Positions 13,213 through 24,868 are shown, counted from the stretch's first letter. The stretch is 64,000 bases of DNA from Paguma larvata (GCA_030068075.1 CM057826.1:63461312-63525311); one strand, 5' to 3'. Made by a program: numbers and translations. The notes: generated by a model not told the origin, from the letters alone.

Positions 13213-13284
13213 AATCTGAATGAATGAGAAACTTCCCTAATGATGTCTCATGTCGTTCAGCAAGTGCTTCTGTGTCCATGGTGT

Positions 13285-13452
13285 GTCTGTGTCATCTGAG
13301 TCCTCACAAACCATGGGAAGATGGTATAACTCTCCTTTTTGCAAATAAGTGCAGTAGAAGGTTCAAATCGTATGTCACAATTGTTAGTGTCAGGGCTAGG
13401 ATTCTCTCTGGCCCGCGTGACCCCAAAGCCCGTGCATATGTGTCTTTAACCC
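13285..13452 (+). mobile_element. MIR-family SINE, sense
   Basis: CTGAGTCCTCACAAACCATG, TGGTATAACTCTCCTTTTTG and CAGTAGAAGGTTCAAATCG, then GTCAGGGCTAGGATTCTCT follow the 3' half of MIRb. Confidence 0.55.
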
Positions 13453-15283
13453 TTACTTCTTAGAAGTACATGCAAAGGACACATGCTAAATTGTAAGCAG
13501 TAGTTGGGGTTACAAGTGATACTTTCTGCTTACGATGTTTTTTATTTTTTTTTTAATTTACACATTCACTAGAGAGAATATATAATCTTATGTTCAAGAG
13601 GAGGGGAAAACACTGTTAGTAAAATTCTGGTACCTTGCCTCTTAGGGCTTATCATCCCTGAGAGCAAAGTCTCCCAGAGAATGTTTCTCTTCCGGATCAG
13701 AAGCCCTCTCCGAGGTGGGCCTCAAAGGGCGCTCTGATCTAATAGTGTGGCCTTATCAAAACATCTTGAGGGTTTGTCTTTGGTGACTCTCAGGTGCGGG
13801 GTCATGTCTGGGGCCAGGTGTGGGGCAGAGATGGTGGGACACGTGGGTCCGGGCACAGGCAATGTGGGATGTGCACCGCTGGGAACATTAGTTGTGTCAC
13901 TTTAACTGTCACGTAAAACAAAATCTCAAAAAAGTCACCTCGTCCTCACTCCATGACCTTGCTTCCTTTCTCTTCTTCCTCATGTACCCAGAGGTGTAGT
14001 TCAAGGACAAGTGCTGCTGAAGATAGGGAGGAACTCTCTGCCTGCCTCACCATGAGGTCAGGGAGTCCCCGTGGTTGCCCTCTTCCCTCTCTGTGGGCCC
14101 CACTCACCTCTGTCTGCTGGCCTTCCTTCGTTCCAGCCAAGGGCGACAGGCTGGCTGTGGGGACACACGGCCCAGCAGGAAGACCTTCTGGGTGCTGTCC
14201 GGGTGCCATGACATCATCCTCGGGACCAGCCCCCTTTCCTCAGTGTGGTCTGGAACGTGGTCTCACCAGGACCGCGATGCTTCTGCACAGGCCAGGGCCA
14301 GAAGGAGAGAGGTTAAAAAAGAGCAGGGACGCCCTGCTCCTCTGAAGGGGCGGTAGGGGAGGAGAGTGGCAGAAGCAAGCCCGGCGGGTATGGAATGTGG
14401 AGACTGCGAGGCTGAGAGGACGGAGCGCGAACACCCCAAGGAGTTCTGAAAACCCGAGAGGCCAGGCGAGCTAGGGTCAGGAAAATGTGTGGCCAATCTG
14501 CTGTGGAGGCCGATAGGGGCACGCCATCCAGCTTAACTCTCCCCCCTTTGACACAGGTCACGTCTGATGGGAAGAAATCAGGAGCATGGACAGGTGAACG
14601 GCCTCCAGCTTCTGCTCAGAGACATTTGGGAACCCATATGCAGTGTGATGGATAATTCCAAATGGGGGTGATTGTAGATTTTGTATTTGATGAATTCTGT
14701 TGTTTTAAAACTCTGTTCATATGATCTGGAGGCCCTGGCCCTGCAGGCCAGCTGCCGAGATCCTGGCATCCTGATCCTGCCTGCTGTTGTGTAGGCTCCC
14801 CACCCCCCACTCCAGCTCTGACCTTCCCTTCATCTCCCTCGCCCACTTACTTCAGGGTCCTTCTGTTGGGCTCTAAGCACAGTTGTGGATGTGGTGAGGG
14901 GGCTTGTTTCTTGTTTTCAAGGGGCATTTCCGTTTCTATTCTGAAACCTGAAGAATGTTTTTCATTGCCTCTCAGTATGAGGCAGGCCCTTAGAAAAAGC
15001 AGTCAGCTCTGAGGGTGTTTTCTCACACTGCCTCTTGCCTCTGCCATGGGGTCCTGCGGCACAGCCTTTTCACATCTCTAGATGGTATAGTTCCTGACCA
15101 GTAAGGTATTTCTGTGTTATTGTACCAGCTCTTGCTGTCACCTCCCCTCCCCTAAGTTTTGTGGTGGTTTTGTCTGTTCGTCGAGTTTTATCAGAAGGGA
15201 GGTCTCACACTGACCAGCTCTGCATTCTTCAGCTGCGATTCCAGGATAAGATCCCTCTCTACTGTGGGGCTCTTCTTTGTTTT
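13453..15283. other. Unique intron sequence, GC-rich in 13950-14560, no gene seen
   Basis: GC content is visibly higher at 13950-14560, with some CpGs around 14370-14430. Several overlapping short open frames on both strands there come from base composition. No splice-bounded exon was identified. Confidence 0.55.
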
Positions 15284-15300
15284 GATTCAGACCATTTCTT

Positions 15301-15334
15301 TTTTTAAGTTTATTCTGGTGGGGAGGGGGAGGGG

Positions 15335-15373
<39 letters not shown>

Positions 15374-15498
15374 CGCAAGCAGGCTCTGCACTGTCAGCAT
15401 GGAGCCCAATGCGGGGCTCATACTCAAACCAGGAGATCACAACCCGAGCTGAAATCAAAGGTTGGACACACTTAACCGACTGAGCCACCCAGGCGCCC
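15301..15498 (-). mobile_element. CAN-SINE, antisense, with internal (GA)n
   Basis: Tail TTTTTTAAGTTTATTC, then a (GA)n run at about 15340-15370, CAAGCAGGCTCTGCACTGTC and the head GAGCCACCCAGGCGCCC. The target-site duplication is GATTCAGACCATTTCT (15284-15299) and GATTCAGAACATTTCT (15499-15514), with one mismatch. Confidence 0.95.
15340..15371. repeat. (GA)n microsatellite inside a CAN-SINE
   Basis: About 15 GA units, grown from the GAGAGAGA segment that all antisense CAN-SINEs carry. Confidence 0.95.
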
Positions 15499-15514
15499 GA
15501 TTCAGAACATTTCT

Positions 15515-16349
15515 CTTTCTTCTGTGTTCCAAGGGCCTCCTTTTCCTGTGGGGTGCCTCGCTTGAAGTTTTCCCACCTTGGAGAATTCCGATAGCCTGGC
15601 TTTTCCACCAGATTTTGCCCTTGCCGGGTAGGCGGAGCAGCCTGGATCTGGGGAAGCACCATTAGCTGTCACCTGTCGGTTCTCACCCTCCTTCCACGAA
15701 GCACACTTACCTCCACCTGGAAATGGAGACCAAGCGGCTCGGCAAAGCCTTTGGGACTTGGAGCAGCCTTGCAAACGCAAGGGGAAGACTGCTAGCCCTC
15801 TCACCTCTTGTCACCTGACCTGTAAGCTGTGGAGTTAGACCACTTTACAACAGTTTGGCCAAATTGTTAGAGCAGCTGTCAGGGCAGGAAATAGGGGAGC
15901 CATAGGCACTTTGACACCTGATTGGATGCTAACGGAAGACCCTGGGTGGAGGAGTGGTGGGCTGCTGCAAGGTGGCCAGAGTGGGGACAGCTGGCTGCTT
16001 AGGCCAGGGTCTGCGGAGGCTAATGCTGCCATCTTGGTAACCTAACCAAAGAAGGAACCCTGGGGCTCCTCCTGCGGGAACATTCTACAGCTGTGGTGGT
16101 TATAGGGCTTCCTCTTGCTGTGTGACTGTCTAATTACGATTGTGGCTGTTGAATAGTAAGAGGCTAGCCTTGTAAAATTCAATTTGGTAATCCCATCCAC
16201 GTCCTTGAACACAAAGTACTTCTCTTTTCAAAGCTGAAGCTGCGATTCTACCGGACTCTGATCACTGCCTCAGCACTTGGAGGCTCTTGTTTGCTGAGCG
16301 GGTTTGCACTCACTCTTGATTTATTCTCTGTTGTGCAGCGTGGTTATAG
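15515..16349. other. Unique intron sequence, no gene seen
   Basis: Moderate GC, with one YY1-like motif at 16025. Confidence 0.6.
16025..16037 (-). promoter_or_regulatory. Candidate YY1 site (CCAAGATGGCAGC on the minus strand)
   Basis: GCTGCCATCTTGG on the + strand. A single motif match in unique sequence; occupancy is unknown. Confidence 0.3.
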
Positions 16350-16500
16350 AGGGCTATGTGAGGCGTGTGGCCTAGTGGTAGATGGAGAGCTTGGAGTCAC
16401 CTGATTCCTGGCTCTGCTTTAGCAAGTCACTGATTCTGGAGGGTCAGTCCAGTTAACTCTTCAGACTCTGTTTTACCACCTATAAAATGGGCTTACACCT
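16350..16500 (+). mobile_element. MIR-family SINE, sense
   Basis: GTGTGGCCTAGTGGTAGATG, CTTGGAGTCACCTGATTCCT, GGCTCTGCTTTAGCAAGTCA and CCTATAAAATGGGCTTACAC give the 5' and core parts of MIR. Confidence 0.7.
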
Positions 16501-16530
16501 AAAGGACAGGCTTTTACTTAGAGACTTTTT

Positions 16531-16557
16531 GATGATGATGATAATGATGATGATGAT
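16531..16557. repeat. (GAT)n microsatellite, interrupted once
   Basis: GAT units with one AATGAT interruption, immediately before the MIR at 16555. Confidence 0.9.
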
Positions 16558-16800
16558 AGCAACTAACATTAATTGAGAACTTGCTTTGTGCCAGGAATAT
16601 TGTTATTAGTTTCTTCAAGTGCATTATATAACCATAATAATGCCTCTGAGGAAGAGGCTATTTTTATACCCACCATGTATGTTACATGCCAGAAAACCAA
16701 AGTCTAGTGAGGCCAAGAAACTTCACTAACGTTGCATGAGCAGCAGACAGTAGAGCCAGAATTCAAAGCCATGATTCTGACTCAAAAGCTCAAATTCCTC
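16555..16800 (+). mobile_element. MIRb-like SINE, sense
   Basis: ATTAATTGAGAACTTGCTTT, GTGCCAGGAATATTGTTATT, GGCTATTTTTATACCCACCA, AGTAGAGCCAGAATTCAAAG and CTGACTCAAAAGCTCAAATT follow the MIRb order well. Confidence 0.75.
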
Positions 16801-16973
16801 ATCACATTGAGATGTGCACAGTGTAAATATTAAAGGAAGATTCCTGCACCCATCCATTTGTCAAAAGTTAAACTCCAATTATATGGTTTATACTAGGCCG
16901 AGAAGCAGTTGGCCACTCTCATGCAGTGCTCATGGGAGTGTAGATTGTTATCACCAGTTAGAAAAGCATTCGG

Positions 16974-17162
16974 TGGGGAGCCTGGGTGGCTCGGTTGGTT
17001 AAGTGTCCAACTCTTGATTTTGGTTTAGGTCATGATCTCCCGGTTCATGGGATCAAGCCCCACATAAGGCTCTGGGCTGATATCAAGGAGTCTACTTGGG
17101 ATTCTCCTTCTCACCCTTTCCCCTCTCCCTTTCTTCTCTCTCTCTGCCCCTCCCCTGCACTT

Positions 17163-17213
<51 letters not shown>

Positions 17214-17275
17214 TACACACACACACGTGTGTGTATGCTCTTTCTCTCTAAGTAAATAATAAACTTAAAAAAAAC
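16974..17275 (+). mobile_element. CAN-SINE, sense, with expanded (CA)n, inside an old L1
   Basis: Head GGGGAGCCTGGGTGGCTCGG, then GGTCATGATCTCCCGG, a CT-rich body, a (CA)22 tract and the tail AAGTAAATAATAAACTTAAA. The target-site duplication is GAAAAGCATTCGG (16961-16973) and GAAAAGCATTTGG (17276-17288). It is longer than usual because the microsatellite expanded. The duplicated site lies in an L1 ORF2-like context. Confidence 0.95.
17165..17236. repeat. (CA)22 plus (CA)n/(TG)n inverted end inside a CAN-SINE
   Basis: A pure CA run to 17209, GACATA, then more CA meeting GTGTGTGT. The join is a short alternating palindrome (ACACACACGTGTGTGT). Confidence 0.95.
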
Positions 17276-17890
17276 GAAAAGCATTTGGGCTGAAGGTAGT
17301 CTAACAGATCTGCTTCTGGGTGTAACTGGGAGAGGCCCCTTCCTGAGCACAAGGAGACCAGTAGAGAATGCTGCATCACGATGCTGTTTATAGCAGTAAA
17401 CCAGTGAAGGGCACGAAACCTCCAGCAGTGTGTGAATTGACAAACCAAGGAATCACCATCTGATGGAATACCATACAGCACTTAAAATGAGCGCTTTCTT
17501 AAGATTGTAGCTCAGAAAAGGAAGCAGTTAAAATGAATCCTGGTGATGGAGGGGGGTGGGTGTCATGTTGAGGGCTGTATATAAAGAACACCATGTATAA
17601 TATTTAAAGAAAGATAAACAATTTTAGAAATTTACGGAATAGTCTGTTATTTGAGAACCTGGGAGGGTAAGTTCACCCCAGCTTCGGTGGGGTAGCTGTC
17701 TTTGAGGTGGAGAGTGGGATCAAGAAGGGGCACCAAAGAGGGGTTCAATGGGTAGCTGTAACATATTTCCTTTCAAAAACTCTGGAAGCAAATATGACCA
17801 AAGATAGACATTTATTAAATTGAGGTAATCAGTACACAGTACGATTCCTTACTTTTGTGTATGTTCTAAGTATTTTCTGATAAAATACAG

Positions 17891-18739
17891 TGAGACGACA
17901 CTCAGAGGACTCTTCCTTTGGAATTCCTCTCAAAGATTGTCACACATTGTTGCTGTGACCTTTTCTTAGTAGCTACATGTCTTCATCCTTCGAGGGCAAA
18001 TTGGATTATTTTAAAAGTAAAGGGCAATTGGCATTGAATGTGAGTGAGCTAGATAATAAATCAGGAGAATGCTGTTTTTTAATTAGGAGTTGGTGTGGCA
18101 GTCAGGGAGAGAGTGTCTGAGTGGCAGCAGCGTTGGGGAAGCAAGTGCCTGTCCTCCCAAGCGGCCTTCTCAGGACAGAACACATCCATGTCAATGTGTA
18201 AGTTAGGCCTGCTTGTTAATAGCTCCCCTTTGTTACTGACCTGCCTCGCGGTCTGCCTCTGCTCCTGTCACCAGGTCCTTCAGGCCATTCTTTTCTAAGT
18301 GTAAAATTTGGCTAGAACTTCAAAGTTTCTGTTGCCTGTTCTGTGAAATCAGGGGATGGCCTATAGTGAGTCCTTCCACCAGAGCCACACTCTAGGGACC
18401 TCACACCCCAGGGGCGGCCTCATACTCTAGGGCCCAGTTAACTGTGTTGGTCGCCATACAGGATGTCAGCCTCTTGCAGACAGGACATGAGAGCAAGTTA
18501 AGGGCTATGGCTGGCAGGTAGGCTCAGGGTGGACACACTGGATTGTTTCATGAACTCTGGTTGGGAGCCTTTGGAAGCAAGCAATGGGCAAGTCAAGTCT
18601 GCGGTGTTAGGGATTCTGTTAGGGTTCTGTTCAAGCTTTCACAGGGCTAGGTAGCATCCTGTCTCTTTCGAGGTGAAGCTGTCTCTAGGCTCTGCAGTCA
18701 GAAAATCTTGTCCTGTGAGGGAACAAGTATTTCTCTTCT
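17891..18739. other. Unique intron sequence, no gene seen
   Basis: No repeat or exon recognised. Confidence 0.6.
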
Positions 18740-18754
18740 CACACTTACTTATTT

Positions 18755-18946
18755 AAAAATTTTTTATGTTTATTTTTGAGAGAGAGCATGAGGGGAAGTG
18801 GGGCAGAGAGAGAGGGAGACCCAGAATCTGAAGCAGGCTCCCAGCTGTCAGCACAGAGCCCAAAGCAGGGCCCAAACCCACAAACTGCGAGATCATGATC
18901 TGGACGGAGGTGAGATGCTTAACCAACCGAGTCACCCAGGCGCCTT
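18755..18946 (-). mobile_element. CAN-SINE, antisense
   Basis: Tail AAAATTTTTTATGTTTATTT, then GAATCTGAAGCAGGCTCCCA and the head GAGTCACCCAGGCGCC. Flanking CACACTTACTTATTT and CACACTTATTTAG are a probable target-site duplication with a small indel. Confidence 0.93.
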
Positions 18947-19049
18947 GCACACTTATTTAGTATCTGCTTCTCATCCACGCTATCTAATACTGGCTTTTAA
19001 TATTCTTCTGTTTTAATAGTTCACTGAACTCAGTGTACCTAAGTAAAAG

Positions 19050-19235
19050 GCATGGCTTTGGAGTCAGGTATTTTGATTCCTGGCTCTGCCCCTGACCCAG
19101 CGTTGCACCCTTAGGCATGTTATTCAGCCTCCGTTAACTCGTACTTAGGAGGATATCAACAGCACCTTCCTCGAAGGGCCATGTGATGACTGATCCGATG
19201 TGTGCATAATACCTTGCACATGACATTATGGCATT
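19050..19235 (+). mobile_element. MIR-family SINE, sense
   Basis: GGCTTTGGAGTCAGGTATTT, TGGCTCTGCCCCTGACCCAG, GCATGTTATTCAGCCTCCGT and AGCACCTTCCTCGAAGGGCC match the MIR 5' half and core. Confidence 0.72.
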
Positions 19236-20447
19236 CAGGTTAAACGTTGATCAGCATCTTCCTATCTTACTCCAGTGAACAATGCATGTGCCCACAATCT
19301 CGATTTCCCCCTCCTCCTCTGTGCTTTTGGGTCGTAACACATCTTCACATAATGATCATGTAAACGTAAAGCCTTCAGCCTCTTGATCAGATTTAGTTAT
19401 TAAATAATAGAAACTTTGCTGCCTGCAGTCGCTGTGGCTGTCCTTCCGAAACTAAATTTGGACTGCAAGGTATTCTATGGCAGAACACGATTCTGTGTTT
19501 CTTTGTTACCTGTTTGATGAAGATGCTAGAATAATTTGAATCTTTTTTTTTAACCTCCTTTTGGTAACAAAGAGGGATTTCATTTGTCAGCTGGCTCTTG
19601 TCATTTTCATGAAGCTTAACAATATACCATCGTGGCCACGATGAATTTATAATGGAAAACGGGGCATCGAGAAACAACCAGAGGCATGCCTGTAATACGG
19701 ACAAGCTGGCTCTGATATATCTGTTATTTCAATTCCCATCTGAGATCTCCGCCTCCTTAACTCTAAATCATGCGTGACCCCTTTTACATCCCCTTGGCAA
19801 ACCCCCGGGAGCGAGAGAGGCTTCTTGATGGCGCGGTTTACTTGATTCTGCTCCCCCATCTCTAGAACGGTAATGGGATCGTGCTCCAGCAAGCCCGCGC
19901 ACTAGACTTGTTTATGCCCCTGTCGTCAGGTCTTTGTCCCTCAGTTTGTTCTAAGTATGTAAGAGAACTGGGAGGAGCCTGGCTTGTGATGCAGTAGCTC
20001 ACCTGGTGCGGCTCACATTTGTGAGAAGTTACCTCTTTGGAAAGAGTTCAGTTTTTCTGTTTTCGTCATGAGCCCACACGTTTGCTTTTGTTGGTGTGTT
20101 TCATTGCAACATCCTCTGCTAGTCTAATTGCTACCTGCTGGTTGGCTGGGAGCTTGCTGAGTGTTTGCTACCGTACAGGAGATGCAGCCTGCATAGCCAG
20201 CGCAGACTCTCAATAATGTGGTAATGAGATGGTGTTCAGGGGTGTGTCATAGTAAACTCTGAATATCTATTTTAGGAATTCTGTAACAGACATATGAGAG
20301 GGACTAGACTCTTTGCCTTAAAAATAAGGCAAGCTTAGAATCTGCTCACCTCGCAGGAAGCAAGAGCACAGACGGTGCTGACCTTCCAAAAGGTCCACGG
20401 CTTGAAAGTTCTTCCACCTCTCAGGGCTAATGAGAGGTTTTCTCTTG
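19236..20447. other. Unique intron sequence, no gene seen
   Basis: No repeat or exon recognised. A poly-T run occurs at about 19543-19550. Confidence 0.6.
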
Positions 20448-20460
20448 AAAGTGCACATGT

Positions 20461-20684
20461 GGGGCGCCTGGGTGGCTCAGTCGGTTAAGCGGCCGACTTC
20501 AGCTCAGGTCATGATCTCACCATCTGTGGTGTTTCGAGCCCCGCGTCGGGCTCTGTGCTGACAGCTCCGGAGCCTGGAGCTGCCCTTCGGATCTGCCTGT
20601 ACCTCCTCTCAGCCCTTCCCTTGCTCACGCTCTGTCTCTGTCTCTCAAAATATAAAATAATCTAAAAAAAAAAAAAAAAAAAAA
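20461..20684 (+). mobile_element. CAN-SINE, sense, long pure A-tail, apparently young
   Basis: Head GGGGCGCCTGGGTGGCTCAG is consensus-like, followed by CGAGCCCCGCGTCGGGCTCT and an uninterrupted A-tail of about 24 bases. The flanks AAAGTGCACATG (20448-20459 and 20685-20696) are an exact 12 bp target-site duplication. The intact CpGs and pure tail suggest recent insertion. Confidence 0.96.
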
Positions 20685-20696
20685 AAAGTGCACATG

Positions 20697-22651
20697 GCTT
20701 TTCTTTGTTCTTTAATATATCCACGTCGGTCTTAACACTTCTTAAAGTTCTGGTTAAATCAAGTAAAGTGTTGCTAGGGCAGGCTTCCACAAACCCAAAT
20801 GCCAGGCAGGGTAGGTTAAATCGATGAAGTGGGCTAAAAGGTTTATTTGTTTTTGTCTAAAAGATGGTGTTAATTATGGAGAGCCGTGGTCAAGAGGGGA
20901 AGCTGCCTTCACTTCAAGTCCATTGTCCCCATGCCTGCTGCAGGCCTTGGGTTGCTAGAGTTCAGGTTGTTTAAAGAAATCCACAGATTTTCATGTTAAA
21001 TCCATTCATATTTAAGACAGGCTTAAATAAGGAAGACTGTGCAAACACAATGTATCTGCCAGCTTGTAACTCCTCTTCCCCCCAGAGCCACATACGTCGC
21101 GGCTTCAAATGCCTACTGACATGCACCCTGTCACCCACACTGAGGTCCGTCCAGTTTGGGAAGTATGGCCTTTGAGCCAGGGAGACCACGCAGATGTGGT
21201 CAGATCCCTGTTTACCTGAGAGGATCCCTGCAGCACAGGGGGTGCGTGTTCTTCTCTGGGACCCCCAGGGCACCCCTACCCTGCTTCAACAGCAGCTCTG
21301 ATTCAATCCTATGTATTGGGTTTACGTATCACCCCCTCCTTCCAACATACACTGTGCACCATCCCTCCACTTACAAACAAAAACCAAAAAACCCACAAAA
21401 TTTCCAAATCTCGGGGTCCTGGTGCCTCTCATTTGAATGCACGCTTATTTGCTCTTCCTTCTTGAGTCAATGAAACCAGAAATGAACTCATCTGAGCAGC
21501 ACGGGGTGGGGAGGAATTAAGTCCTTCACATTCCCCACACAGCCTCTGTTACCGTGTCCTGAGACTGCAGAGTTCCTTGGCAGCCACGAGCACACTTCAT
21601 TCACCGTGAACTTAGTGTGAACTAGAATTTGTAAATCTCTTTTATATATTCTGCTACCACGCCGTATTTCTCTCCTACACTTGTAATAAATTATTTTAGC
21701 ACGCTTGGGGATGGTAATGACTCGAGCGCCTGAAGTTGGTAAAGCTGTTTGTTCCTCTCCACAATCCTGGGCTGCTGCTGCGTGTTTAAATATGTTTGCC
21801 TTTTAACATAATTGTCCTTCTTACTTTCCCCTCAGTTGTCAGGTTTTGCGATTATCTGTGTGGCTGTCTCTGGTCCTTTTCATTTGCTGCTTCTAATCTC
21901 CTAGGAGATTCATGTGTCCAGGAATTTTAGAATCATGTAACCAGAGTTTCTAGAATTTCAGACAAGATAGATGGTCTCTGTGTGTGGACCCCTAGTAGGG
22001 GTCAAGTATATGAGTGCAGGTTCGACGTTAATGTCTCCTTGGCTGCTCAGAGCCATTTATTTTGCCTCCCAATTTTCAGGGCTGGTGAAGAATTGTCCCC
22101 TGCAGGACTGGTATCTTGTCAAGTAAGACTTGATAGCACAGAGAAACTCTTCCCAGACAGACACCCTTCCTCACCCTCTCATCTCTCCCAACTGCCTGGG
22201 GGAACTGGGGCCTTATCTTGGATACCACCTAGACAGGACCTAGTCTTGGTTACATTCAACTTCTTATGCCCACTCTATCCTCATAAAGGTGAGGTTTGGA
22301 CCATCATGGAAAAGCCATTTACACATGGAATGGTTAACAGACTTCTGTGGCCTAACATTTATTCCACGGTTTTTGACCATTGGACCATAGTAGATGCCGT
22401 GGTACATGGTCATTAAATCCTCCATGGGGTCCCCTGGGGGTCTTTGCCATCCTTCTCTCTTCTCCTTTCAGTTAAAAGGTGGAGGAGATGAGATTTGGGT
22501 TTGGGGACAGAAGTTGTCAAAGTAACTTTTTCTTTGACTACAGTGTGTGTCTGTAAGTCCCTTAAAAAATTAAGATTGCCTATTTCAGAGTAGAATCCTA
22601 GAACTGGAGATGTGAAGTTCAAGCCATTAGCTCTCTAGTACACTTCTATCA
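20697..22651. other. Unique intron sequence, no gene seen
   Basis: Includes a 16 bp palindrome at 21895-21910 (AATCTCCTAGGAGATT). A 144-codon stop-free stretch at 21982-22416 has no family resemblance. Confidence 0.6.
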
Positions 22652-22669
22652 ATGGAGCGTAAAGTTTTT

Positions 22670-22890
22670 TGTTTGTTTGTTTTTAATGTTTTTATTTTAT
22701 TTTTAAGAAACATAGAGACAGAGCTTGAGCAAGGTAAGGGCAGAGAGAGAGGGAGATACAGAATCTGAAGCAGGCTCCAGGCTCTGAGCTGTCAGCACAG
22801 AGCCCGACGCGGGGCTCGAACTCACAGACCATGAGATCATGACCTGAGCCGAAGTCAGCTGCCCAACCGACTGAGCCACCCAGGCGCCTC
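22670..22890 (-). mobile_element. CAN-SINE, antisense
   Basis: Tail with GTTTGTTTGTTTTTAATG, then GAATCTGAAGCAGGCTCCAG, CCCGACGCGGGGCTCGAACT and the head GAGCCACCCAGGCGCC. Flanks ATGGAGCGTAAAGTTTTT (22652-22669) and ATGAACGTAAAGTTTTTA (22891-22908) form an imperfect target-site duplication. Confidence 0.95.
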
Positions 22891-22908
22891 ATGAACGTAA
22901 AGTTTTTA

Positions 22909-24384
22909 AACGGAAGTTGTATCTTTGGACAGACTCATTGGGCTTACACCTGTCCATTTCTTCTTTTGACATTTTTAATAAAAACAGGCCTGGGTGACCT
23001 CTCTTTCTTTAGGATTATAGAAACGGAACCATTATTGAGGAAAGCCATGTGCTGTTCCACAAATTAGCAAACTAAAGTTTTACAAGTTGGTTTCATTTTT
23101 CTTTCAGCATCTCTCTGACCATCCCAAACAAAAAATTAAGTTCTGCCTAGATATTAAGGAAAACCAATTGAGTTGGTGGGAGAGTGGGTGGCAGAGAATT
23201 AGAAGCTGATGTTGTAGCCCTTTTAGACTGTCTTAAGTAGAAACAGAACTTTGGGTTAAGGACCTAAATTATCCCGTTATGTTCTGCCAAAGTATTGATA
23301 CTTTGTATTACCAAGTTCATCTCAACAAATACATGGTGCTAATGAGTGGGAAAACAATCTCGTAAGAGCAATCTTTAACGTTAAGAGATGTCAGTTCTTT
23401 GGAAGATCACTAAAAATTAAATGCCAGCTCTCTCCTCCAATGAGGAGGAGCAGAGTGGAGATGGGTTTTGGCGTCAGACATTTGTTCTGCTCACCGCTTT
23501 GTGACTTTGGGTAGTTACTCTAACCGCCATGGGCTTCAGTTTGTGCAAGTGGAGAATGGAATTGGGAAGATGGGGGGGATGGGTGTTGGAAGGGGGGAAG
23601 GTAACAAAGGGGCTAGGGTGGCAGGAGCTGGACAATGGTAGTCCTTTACCCTCCCTCCTCCCCATGTCTTGTGTCAGGCAGAACATCAGAGAATTTGGGC
23701 AGTTATTCCTTACTAGTGAGGGTTTCCAGATAGTTCACGTCCCTCTGGACGGTCCGGTTTCCCCTTGGTGCTCTTAGGACGGGGTTTTGCTGTGCATACT
23801 TCTCCAAGCATCTGACTAGCTCTGGGTTGATATTCCGGATATTGTGCTGGATACAATATTCCTATTAATGCAGCTAAGGTTGGATTGTCATTTGGGGCAG
23901 TTAAAACAATGTTCTTGTACTTACAATGTACTTCTGGCCTACTTGGAATTGGAACCCTTGGGTGAGCCCAGGCCCCTCCTGAGGAGGGAGATGTCTGAGG
24001 GAGGGGAAGGACGCTGCTGGGTCGATGACCTTGATGTTTTAATCAGGGCTGAGCTCCGACTGTGTACTCATCTCTCTTCTGAGGTAAGAAAGGAAGGAAG
24101 GTTTTTAGGAGTAGTTTTGTAGGTTTTCTCTGATCTGGTACTTAAAGGAAAAAGATTTGAAAGGAGTCATATATTGAAAACATGGGGATTTAGAGATATT
24201 TATTATTCAAGAACATCTTTTTCTTTCTCTGTCATATGCACAGAGCTTAAACTTTTCACACCTCCTTCCCCTTTGAATCAGGAGGCTAAAGGGCCTGCAT
24301 TTTGGCTGCCGGAGCAGCCTCTAACCTTCTAAATCCTAACAGAAAGGGGCGGCTGAGGCTGCGGAGAGATGCAGAGCCCCAGCT
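22909..24384. other. Intron sequence with one MIR (23450-23580), otherwise unrecognised
   Basis: No exon recognised. Confidence 0.6.
23450..23580 (+). mobile_element. MIR-family SINE, sense
   Basis: GGTTTTGGCGTCAGACATTT, CTTTGTGACTTTGGGTAGTT and CGCCATGGGCTTCAGTTTGT, then GTGGAGAATGGAATTGGG, as in MIR. Confidence 0.65.
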
Positions 24385-24640
24385 GTGTAAAGCCATCTTC
24401 CAGCAGCTAGGTTCCCAACATAATCGTAGAATGCTTTCACTTAAGCTGCTCTGCCCACCTGGACACCTTCCCCCCTCTCTTTCTTTATACCTGTTGAAAT
24501 CCTACTTCCAGGCTTAGCCCAAATGCCCACTCTCCAATAAAATCTTCCTAAGTCACCACAGGTGGGAACTGCATGGAGTCGCCTTTGCTGTCTGATGGCA
24601 AATTATTGCACTGTAGCCCTATCAGAAGCCTCTGTGGCAG
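24385..24640 (+). mobile_element. L2 3' end-like fragment
   Basis: CTTCCCCCCTCTCTTTCTTT, GAAATCCTACTTCCAGGCTT, AGCCCAAATGCCCACTCTCC and AATCTTCCTAAGTCACCACA follow the pattern of an L2 3' region (pyrimidine-rich, then CCTCAAATGTCACCTC-like, then AAGCCTTCCCTGA-like). It is diverged. Confidence 0.5.
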
Positions 24641-24868
24641 TATGGACATCACTGTTATTTGGTGTACACCTTCTTCTTGTCTAGATTTTCAGGTCCACAT
24701 GGGCTAAACATGCAAGGAGCGTTGACTACCAGTCTTCGTGCTGGGAACTGGACATAGCTTAAATTTAGATGCTCACCATCATGTATGGAGCTGGCATGTA
24801 AATGCAAAACTTACCGTGATTGATATATGTTGCGTGGTGAAAGGAGATAACAAGTGCTTTAATATTTA

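Larger units (their letters stand above)
16870..17890 (+). mobile_element. Old L1 fragment (ORF2 end and 3' region), interrupted by a CAN-SINE
   Basis: Text such as GTTTATAGCAGTAAACCAG, GGAATACCATACAGCACTTA and a GGGATCAAGAAGGGGC-type 3' region resembles mammalian L1 ORF2 end and 3' UTR, heavily mutated. The 16974-17275 CAN-SINE splits the element, and the L1 text continues on both sides (AGAAAAGCATT before, AGCATTTGGGCTGAA after). The 3' boundary is approximate. It has no open reading frame. Confidence 0.6.

Noticed and set aside
13953..14561. Several overlapping open frames on both strands, suggesting a GC-rich exon or gene
   Set aside because: Overlap in all frames points to base composition. 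No acceptor/donor pair bounds a consistent frame.
21895..21910. 16 bp perfect palindrome AATCTCCTAGGAGATT
   Set aside because: About one such palindrome is expected by chance in 64 kb, and nothing around it supports a function.
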